NCBI GenBank assembly: GCA_029573975.1
Contig: JAKQBU010000426.1
Location: forward strand, 1 to 5,128
DNA from: Planctomycetota bacterium
GTDB taxonomy: Bacteria > Planctomycetota > Phycisphaerae > Sedimentisphaerales > SM23-30
Direction of reading: 5' to 3'
Length of the DNA: 5,128 nt
This document shows positions 1 through 5,128 of the stretch, in pieces. The notes under the pieces are model-generated. The model did no database searches, had not been told where the DNA came from, and saw only the letters and a list, made by a program, of their open reading frames with translations. The translations under genes and the position numbers were made by a program. How positions within the stretch are numbered: the first letter of the stretch is position 1; each line of letters starts with the position of its first letter.

Positions 1-1
1 T

Positions 2-34
2 TTTGTATTCCTGCTGGCCGTATTGCTGCATGCG
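2..34 (+). other. C-terminal part of a Sec signal peptide of gene 1
   Basis: In-frame translation from base 2 reads FVFLLAVLLHA followed by DES. This is an uninterrupted hydrophobic core ending in a small residue, then a polar stretch. A signal peptidase I site after the Ala of LHA is plausible. The positively charged n-region and the initiation codon lie before the window. There is no cysteine near the site, so a lipoprotein is not indicated. Confidence 0.7.
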
Positions 35-2668
35 GATGAATCCAGGGTTGCGCCCGGTGGCAGTCAGGACAAGCCGCTTGCCAGCCAGTCTCAGCCAAAT
101 CCCATGAACCTGGCCGCCGACCTGAGCCAATGGATTGTCAATATCGATCAGGGCGGCACAAAGATCAGCCTGGCCGGGGGTGACAGCGGTATGGTGATGG
201 ACGTGACTGCCGATGGCGGCCAGGAAGATTATCCCAAAGCGCATCGGGCCTTCGCCCAGCCGCAGGATTGGCGCGGCTATACCCGGCTGAATCTGCGGCT
301 GCGGGTCCTCTGTGACGATCCGGCGGTTCACCACAAAATGATCGCGCCGGTTTTTTACGATGAGCACACCCGCTGGGAAGATAGAGAAGGCCGGCCCCTG
401 AAGCAGCAGGTGGTTTCGCGCGTGCTGCCGGTAAACCAGTGGATTGACTGGAGCATCTGGCTGGGAGAGATTCAGTGTTCGGCGATCCGTCAATTCGCTC
501 TCTATTTGTATGAACTGCCGCCCGCCCAGGTACACCACTATCGCTGGGAGATAGCCCGGCTGGAGCTGGAAAAGATCGACGGCGCCCTGGACACCATCGC
601 CTTTCCCCGCATCCTGCGCGAGGGCGCGGTCGGCCAGCCGGTCGGTAGCGTGAGTACCGGGGATGGCTTGCAACTGGAGATTGATAGTGCGGGCGAGCTG
701 ATCCGTGTGGCGGTTGATGGAAAGACCATCGGCGCCGCCGCTGACACCTGCCTGTCCGGCCTGCTCGTGCGGGATGCGGCCACCAATGATCCGCCCCGGA
801 TGATCGGCGGGCGGGTGGAACAGGCCGGCGGGGAAATCAAACAGGCGGCGGAACTGGGCGAGTTGGGCTTGACTATAAACACCGCCTACCGGGCGCAAGC
901 CGGCTATACCGAGATCGCCGGGATGATAGCCGACACCCGGGGCCGGGACCGTGCCGTAACCATCTACTTCGCGCTGCCGGTGGCGGAGGGGCCCTGGAAA
1001 TGGTGGGACAGTGCGGCGGCCTCGCGGACCGGCCACGGCGAAATGGTCGAGCTAAGCTGCCTGGAAACCGGCATGGACTACGGCCTCAATGGCTGCCACT
1101 CCCGGTACCCGCTGGGCGCTATTACGCTGCCCGGGCGTGCGGGGTTGACACTGGCGATTCGCATGGATGAGCCGGTTGTCCACCGCATTGCCTACAATCC
1201 GCGGCTGCATCTGTTTTATCTGGCGATCGATTTCGGCCTGGTACCCCAGCGGCGCGTCGATGGGCGTCCCCTCTCCGAAGCGCCGTTTCGCCTCCTGCTC
1301 TATCGCCACGATCCGGCCTGGGGTTTCCGGTCCGCCCTGCAGCGCTATTACGAGTTCTTCCCAAATTTCTTCACCAAACGTGCTGCGAAGGAGGGCGGCT
1401 GGTATGTCTGGGGCGACATGAGCCAAACCGACGGAGCGCTCGCGGCGGGCCTGCGCTTCCATTGGGGTCCGGCAAGTACACCGGCCGTCCAGTGGGACAA
1501 TGCGCATGGCCCCCTGTCGCTATTCTATATCGAGCCGCAAACCTACCAGCAGACCATGGAGGACTTCGACCGCCAGCCGACCACTGACGAAGTGCTCGAA
1601 CGCCTGCGTAAGCTCGAGCAGGGCGATCCGCAGGAACTGGCCCGGGTCGCCAGCCAGCCCTACCGGGTCTATCCGGTAAGCCCAACCGGCGGCAGCCTGG
1701 AAAAAAATATTCAAGCGACCGCTCAAATTGTAATGGAGTCCCTCAATCACGACTTGGCTGGCCAACCCTATAGTATCATCGGCCAGTTCGAATGGATGCA
1801 AAAGAGCAAGTGGGGAGCCATTCTCTCGTGCAACCTGGCGCCCGGGATCCCAAACGGCAAGGGGCAGATGAACCTCCAGCAGATTATCGGCCCGGCGCTG
1901 CGGGACATAGAGACGGCGGGCGCCCGCTACGACGGCATCGGCCTGGACTCGCTGGGCGGCTATGGCACGCACTCCATGGTCAACTACCGCCGCGCGCACT
2001 TCCCCTATAGCAAATTCCCGCTGAGTTTCTCGGCCATCGACTATCAGCCGGTCCAGGTGGCGGCCTTCACCACCGTGGAATGGCTTGGCACTCTGGCGGA
2101 GAGCGTTCATGCCGAAGGCAGGATTCTTATGGCCAATTGCTCCTGGTACATGACTCCGGGCTGGCTGACCTTTGCCGCTCCGTACCTCGATGTCTTCGGT
2201 GCCGAAGCGACGGAATTCGCCGATCCCGACTTCATTCGTGCCATCGCCTGTCGCAAACCCTGCACCGACCTGCCCTATACCCCGCGGCCTGCCTGGGAAG
2301 TTACACGCCACTGGCTGCACGCCATCCATCCCGGACATGGCAACGACCTGAAAATGATGCAGGACTGTGCCGGGCTGCTGCGCGACCTGATTGCCGTCGG
2401 CTGGGAACCGATTACCGGCGCACGGGTAAGCCCGGATACGGTGCGCATCGAACGCTACGGCGGGGGCCCCCGCTTCTATCTCGTTCTCCACCACCCAGCC
2501 GATCAGCCCGCCGCCGCCCAGGTACAACTGGACCAGAAAGTCCTGGGAGAAGGGGACTATGACGCTTTGGTGTTGCCGGCAGACCAACAGATAACCATCA
2601 AAAATAGCCTGGCCGAGGTCTCGCTCGCCCCAAAAGAAACCCTCGTGCTTATGCTGACTCGACCGTAG
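2..2668 (+). CDS. Exported multidomain glycoside hydrolase-like protein, family unassigned (5' partial)
   Basis: Probably an exported enzyme acting on a complex polysaccharide; the substrate is unknown. The frame is open from base 2 to the TAG at 2666-2668, giving 888 visible residues (numbered from base 2). Residues 1-11 are the end of a signal peptide, so the true start lies upstream. The TTG at 23 sits inside the hydrophobic core and is an unlikely start. Residues about 41-194 look like a jelly-roll carbohydrate-binding domain. Residues about 223-420 are beta-rich and include DTRGRDRAVTIYFALP (311-326), resembling the beta-sandwich that precedes the barrel in several glycosidase families. 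From about 461 the pattern suggests a TIM barrel: GGWYVWG (465-471), WDNAHG (498-503), YDGIGLDSLGG with D644 and D649, and FGAEATEF with E735 and E738. Residues 814-888 form a small beta domain. D649 and E735 or E738 are candidate catalytic acids, by inference only. The coding region is intact, with C-rich third positions unlike gene 2. It could also be a non-catalytic binding protein. The CDS is certain, glycosidase-like is probable, and the family is unknown. Confidence 0.7.
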   Translation, partial: FVFLLAVLLHADESRVAPGGSQDKPLASQSQPNPMNLAADLSQWIVNIDQGGTKISLAGGDSGMVMDVTADGGQEDYPKAHRAFAQPQDWRGYTRLNLRLRVLCDDPAVHHKMIAPVFYDEHTRWEDREGRPLKQQVVSRVLPVNQWIDWSIWLGEIQCSAIRQFALYLYELPPAQVHHYRWEIARLELEKIDGALDTIAFPRILREGAVGQPVGSVSTGDGLQLEIDSAGELIRVAVDGKTIGAAADTCLSGLLVRDAATNDPPRMIGGRVEQAGGEIKQAAELGELGLTINTAYRAQAGYTEIAGMIADTRGRDRAVTIYFALPVAEGPWKWWDSAAASRTGHGEMVELSCLETGMDYGLNGCHSRYPLGAITLPGRAGLTLAIRMDEPVVHRIAYNPRLHLFYLAIDFGLVPQRRVDGRPLSEAPFRLLLYRHDPAWGFRSALQRYYEFFPNFFTKRAAKEGGWYVWGDMSQTDGALAAGLRFHWGPASTPAVQWDNAHGPLSLFYIEPQTYQQTMEDFDRQPTTDEVLERLRKLEQGDPQELARVASQPYRVYPVSPTGGSLEKNIQATAQIVMESLNHDLAGQPYSIIGQFEWMQKSKWGAILSCNLAPGIPNGKGQMNLQQIIGPALRDIETAGARYDGIGLDSLGGYGTHSMVNYRRAHFPYSKFPLSFSAIDYQPVQVAAFTTVEWLGTLAESVHAEGRILMANCSWYMTPGWLTFAAPYLDVFGAEATEFADPDFIRAIACRKPCTDLPYTPRPAWEVTRHWLHAIHPGHGNDLKMMQDCAGLLRDLIAVGWEPITGARVSPDTVRIERYGGGPRFYLVLHHPADQPAAAQVQLDQKVLGEGDYDALVLPADQQITIKNSLAEVSLAPKETLVLMLTRP

Positions 2669-2676
2669 AAAAAAAC

Positions 2677-2705
2677 TTGCAAAGGGATTTTACGCCCGGT
2701 ATAAT
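2677..2705 (+). promoter_or_regulatory. Sigma70-type promoter for gene 2
   Basis: TTGCAA at 2677-2682 matches four of six bases of the -35 consensus TTGACA. TATAAT at 2700-2705 is a perfect -10 box. The spacer is exactly 17 bases, the optimum. An A-rich run (2669-2675) directly upstream of the -35 box resembles an UP element. Transcription would start near 2712, giving a leader of about 46 bases before the gene 2 ATG. The promoter lies wholly in the gap between the two genes. Confidence 0.8.
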
Positions 2706-2712
2706 TCCTGAA

Positions 2713-2730
2713 CAGTACAGTATAGAACTG
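2713..2730. repeat. Imperfect palindrome at the predicted transcription start, possible operator
   Basis: CAGTACAGTATAGAACTG matches its own reverse complement at 12 of 18 positions, with outer arms CAGT-A-C and G-A-ACTG. It starts 8 bases after the -10 box and covers the expected transcription start, a usual place for a repressor operator. It overlaps a tandem ACAGT ACAGT (2712-2721). No regulator gene is visible, and one imperfect site can arise by chance. Confidence 0.3.
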
Positions 2731-2744
2731 ATAAGCTCATGTAT

Positions 2745-2750
2745 AAAGGA
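2745..2750 (+). promoter_or_regulatory. Ribosome binding site of gene 2
   Basis: AAAGGA is followed by a 7-base spacer and the ATG at 2758. This spacing favours 2758 over the in-frame ATG at 2767, which would lie 16 bases away. The basic residues of the signal peptide n-region are kept with either start. Confidence 0.8.
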
Positions 2751-2757
2751 ATCATTC

Positions 2758-2829
2758 ATGCCTGAGATGTACGGCAAACTAATACGGACATTAAGTATTG
2801 TAATAGTATTTTTGGCAACGGGTTACGCA
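2758..2829 (+). other. Sec signal peptide of gene 2
   Basis: The N-terminus is MPEMYGKLIR, with basic K7 and R10, followed by the hydrophobic run LSIVIVFLATG and the small-residue stretch YATSTPP. Cleavage after A24 (G-Y-A) fits the -3/-1 rule. There is no lipobox cysteine. The protein is therefore predicted to be exported to the periplasm or beyond as a soluble enzyme. Confidence 0.8.
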
Positions 2830-5128
2830 ACTTCCACACCTCCGGTGGATAATGAAGGCCGACCGCTGATCCAGAAGCTGGGGACCATCGATCTGGATCT
2901 GGTGGAGTGTACGCCGATTGTATTCCACGACAAGGTCTATCGCTTCGAATGGGTGCGGAAGAGTTATCTGGGGCACTCTCTGGATGAGAGCTGGGCACAG
3001 GACGGATATTTTCGTTTTGTGGAACACGGCACGCAGAACGCAACGCCCCCTTTCGCACCGGGCTATGCCTTCGGCAGCGCGTTTGTGGATGGGGATACGG
3101 TCTATGTGACGGGCACCAGTACGGAAAGAGGTTGGTCGGGGCAGCGGGTGCAGATTTTTGCGTCGCGGGATATGCAGAGCTGGGAGGAGTGGACGGATCT
3201 CGATCTGGACGGGTTCGGGATCTGCAATACGTCCATGTGTAAAGCGGAGGACCGCTATGTGCTGATGTTTGAGATTTATGAGCCGCAGGATCAGGCGGGC
3301 GTGCCATTCACGGCGCGGTTTGCTTTTTCGAAGGATTTGAAAAGCTGGACCGTTACGCCGCCCGAATGTGTGTATGCGAAGGACCGCTATACCGCCCCGC
3401 ATTGCCTGCGGTATCTGGACGGGTATTTTTACGATTTTTATCTGGAGGCGCACGAGGGCTATGAGATGCGGGTGGTTCGTTCCCGGGATCTAATAAACTG
3501 GGAGCCTAGTCCGCTGAATCCGGTGTTGAAAGCTAGTAAGGAAGACAAGATTATTTTCAATCCGCACCTGACGGCGGAGCAGCGGGCAAAAGTGGCCCAG
3601 GCGGAGGATATCAATAATTCGGATATTGATTTTTGTGAGTATAAGGGCAAGCTGATTATCAGCTATTCGTGGGGGAATCAGCAGGGCCAGGAATTTCTGG
3701 CGGAAGCCGTTTACGCCGGTACGCTGGGGCAATTTCTGCAAGGCTGGTATCCGGAGCCGCCAGCCGGCAAGGCGAAAAGTCTAACCATTGTTTATCCGGC
3801 GGAGTGCAGCTATGCGGAGGTGCTGGCGGCACGGGAACTGCGGCGATACTGGTATCTGCGGAGCGGCCAGATGGCGGAGCTGGCGGCCAGCAGAGGGAAA
3901 TTGCCGGACAAGGGTGACCTGATCGTGATCGGGCAGAAGAGCCGGGAACTGGTTCAGGCAGTTTTGGCTCAGAACGCAGGACTCAAAACCCAATTGTCTT
4001 CCCTGGAATCGCAAAATTATTTATTGAAGACCCTGGAGGGAAAGCGGCGGATACTGGTAATCGCTGGCGGGGATGAAACAGGGACCCTTTATGGGGCCTA
4101 CCGGCTGGTGGAGCGGCTAGGAGTACGGTTTTCCCTGGAGGGGGATGTGATTCCGGATGAGAAAATTTTGCCGGAGGTGCCGGTGCTGGAGGAAGAGGGC
4201 AGGCCGCTGTTTGCTCTGCGCGGGATTTTGCCGTTTCATGATTTTCCGGAAGGGCCGGACTGGTGGACCACGGACGATTATAAGGCAATCTTATCGCAAC
4301 TGCCGAAACTGCGGATGAATTTTATCGGGCTGCATACCTACCCGGAAGGCGGCGGCTGGGGGCCGGAGCCGACGACGTGGATCGGGGTGAAGGAGGATGT
4401 CGAGGAAAACGGCCAGGTGAAATTCAGCTACCCCAGCCGGTATCACAGCACCCAGCGGGGCAACTCGGCATGGGGGTATCCGGCGAAGAACACCGGCGAA
4501 TACAGTTCTGGGGCGGCGGACCTGTTTGAGCAGGATGCCTTCGGTCCGGACGTGATGCGGGATATGATACCGGAGCCGCAAACGCCCCAGCAGTGCAACG
4601 AGCTGTTTAATCGCACGGGGGCGATGCTGCGCGAGGCGTTTACGTACGCCCGGCCGCTGGGGGTGAAAAGTTGCATCGGGACGGAGACGCCGCTGACGAT
4701 CCCAGCGCTGGTCAAAGAGCGGCTGGAAAAGGCGGGGAAGAATCCGGCAGACCCGGCGGTGGTACAGGAGTTGTATGAGGGGATGTTCGAGCGGATTGGA
4801 CGAGCGCATCCGCTGGATTATTACTGGTTATGGACCAATGAGGGGTGGACGTGGTCGGGGGTATCGGACGAGGCGGTAGCGGCGGTAGAGCAGGATTTGC
4901 TGACGGCGACGAAGGCCGCCCAGCGGGTGCAGGCGTCATTTATTCTGGCGACCTGCGGCTGGGTGCTGGGGCCGCCCCAGGACCGGGCCAGGTTCGATCA
5001 GATCCTGCCGAAAGAGATGCCGTTTAGCTGCATCAACCGGGAGGTGGGCAAAGCCCCGGTGGAGAAGCAGTTTGCCAAGATTACGGGACGTCCATTGTGG
5101 GCGATTCCCTGGCTGGAGGATGATCCGG
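2758..5128 (+). CDS. Exported two-module glycosidase: GH43-like beta-propeller, GH67/GH115-like N-domain and TIM-barrel-like region (3' partial)
   Basis: Likely an exported enzyme that trims a polysaccharide; specificity is unknown. The frame is open from the ATG at 2758 to the window end (790 residues) with no stop. Residues 1-24 are a signal peptide. Residues about 35-332 form a five-bladed propeller of the GH43/GH32/GH130 type. The blade signature S-x-D-x-x-x-W occurs three times (136-142, 191-197, 242-248), and the conserved stretch NNSDIDF is at 286-292. Possible catalytic acids are E50, E172, E230, D289 and D291. After a Pro/Gly-rich linker (about 332-341), residues 342-470 resemble the alpha/beta domain that precedes the barrel in GH67, GH115 and GH20 enzymes, with GTLYGAYRLVERLGVRF at 442-458. 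From F485 a TIM-barrel-like region begins (RGILPFHDF, HTYPE at 526-530, GTETP at 641-645, WTNEGW at 692-697, WLEDDP at 785-790). E695 is a candidate acid/base. The barrel is cut by the window. Codon use is G-ending, unlike gene 1. The CDS and propeller are firm, the middle domain is fairly firm, and the barrel family is unassigned. Confidence 0.85.
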   Translation, partial: MPEMYGKLIRTLSIVIVFLATGYATSTPPVDNEGRPLIQKLGTIDLDLVECTPIVFHDKVYRFEWVRKSYLGHSLDESWAQDGYFRFVEHGTQNATPPFAPGYAFGSAFVDGDTVYVTGTSTERGWSGQRVQIFASRDMQSWEEWTDLDLDGFGICNTSMCKAEDRYVLMFEIYEPQDQAGVPFTARFAFSKDLKSWTVTPPECVYAKDRYTAPHCLRYLDGYFYDFYLEAHEGYEMRVVRSRDLINWEPSPLNPVLKASKEDKIIFNPHLTAEQRAKVAQAEDINNSDIDFCEYKGKLIISYSWGNQQGQEFLAEAVYAGTLGQFLQGWYPEPPAGKAKSLTIVYPAECSYAEVLAARELRRYWYLRSGQMAELAASRGKLPDKGDLIVIGQKSRELVQAVLAQNAGLKTQLSSLESQNYLLKTLEGKRRILVIAGGDETGTLYGAYRLVERLGVRFSLEGDVIPDEKILPEVPVLEEEGRPLFALRGILPFHDFPEGPDWWTTDDYKAILSQLPKLRMNFIGLHTYPEGGGWGPEPTTWIGVKEDVEENGQVKFSYPSRYHSTQRGNSAWGYPAKNTGEYSSGAADLFEQDAFGPDVMRDMIPEPQTPQQCNELFNRTGAMLREAFTYARPLGVKSCIGTETPLTIPALVKERLEKAGKNPADPAVVQELYEGMFERIGRAHPLDYYWLWTNEGWTWSGVSDEAVAAVEQDLLTATKAAQRVQASFILATCGWVLGPPQDRARFDQILPKEMPFSCINREVGKAPVEKQFAKITGRPLWAIPWLEDDP

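Noticed and set aside
2080..2562. Plus-strand open frame of 160 codons in a second frame within gene 1
   Set aside because: It is fully contained in gene 1, rich in Arg/Ser/Ala, and has no ribosome binding site or domain. It is a shadow frame.
1520..2587. Antisense open frame of 355 codons inside gene 1
   Set aside because: It lies wholly opposite gene 1, whose frame has signal-peptide and domain logic. The antisense product has no recognisable motif, and long antisense frames are expected in GC-rich coding DNA.
2682..2700. GGG...CCC pairing in the gap as a possible terminator stem
   Set aside because: Only three base pairs with a long loop and no following T run. The stretch is better explained as the promoter spacer.
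2739..2765. Eight-codon upstream reading frame (ATG at 2739, TGA at 2763) overlapping the gene 2 start
   Set aside because: It could act as a translational leader, but no Shine-Dalgarno sequence precedes its ATG and its peptide has no attenuator-like codon run. Most likely chance.
2791..3453. Antisense open frame of 220 codons opposite the gene 2 propeller
   Set aside because: The sense strand carries three blade repeats and a signal peptide. The antisense product is rich in Arg, Pro and His with no family features.
4291..4809. Antisense open frame of 172 codons opposite the gene 2 barrel
   Set aside because: Its Arg/Pro/Leu-rich composition is typical of a shadow frame, and the sense frame is continuous through it.

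Overview
The window holds two large co-directional genes on the + strand, both cut by the window edges, with an 89-base intergenic gap (2669-2757). No RNA gene, insertion sequence, CRISPR array, integrase or origin-like structure was seen. Almost every other open frame, including long antisense ones, is a shadow of these two genes.

Gene 1 (bases 2-2668, 5' end missing) encodes a protein of 888 visible residues. It begins inside a signal-peptide hydrophobic core. It continues with a jelly-roll-like carbohydrate-binding region, a second beta-rich region, a putative TIM-barrel glycosidase region and a small C-terminal beta domain. I cannot place it in a numbered glycoside hydrolase (GH) family.

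Gene 2 (bases 2758-5128, 3' end missing) encodes at least 790 residues. It has a clear signal peptide and a five-bladed beta-propeller of GH43/GH32/GH130 type. This is followed by an alpha/beta module like the N-terminal domain of GH67, GH115 and GH20 enzymes, and then the start of a TIM-barrel-like catalytic region. Two glycosidase-type modules therefore appear to sit in one exported polypeptide.

The gap carries a well-formed sigma70-type promoter (TTGCAA, 17-base spacer, TATAAT), an imperfect palindrome over the predicted transcription start, and a Shine-Dalgarno sequence (AAAGGA) 7 bases before the gene 2 ATG. Gene 2 can therefore be transcribed on its own. I see no terminator after gene 1, so read-through is also possible.

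The organism is a GC-rich bacterium, probably diderm. Large exported multidomain glycosidases lacking familiar family signatures are typical of polysaccharide degraders in the Planctomycetota-Verrucomicrobiota-Lentisphaerota (PVC) group, with Bacteroidota a less likely alternative. This assignment is inferred from protein style only, as there is no marker gene. The most plausible reading is part of a polysaccharide-degradation locus. The substrate cannot be named from the sequence. The two genes differ clearly in third-position base preference (C in gene 1, G in gene 2), which may mean different origins.
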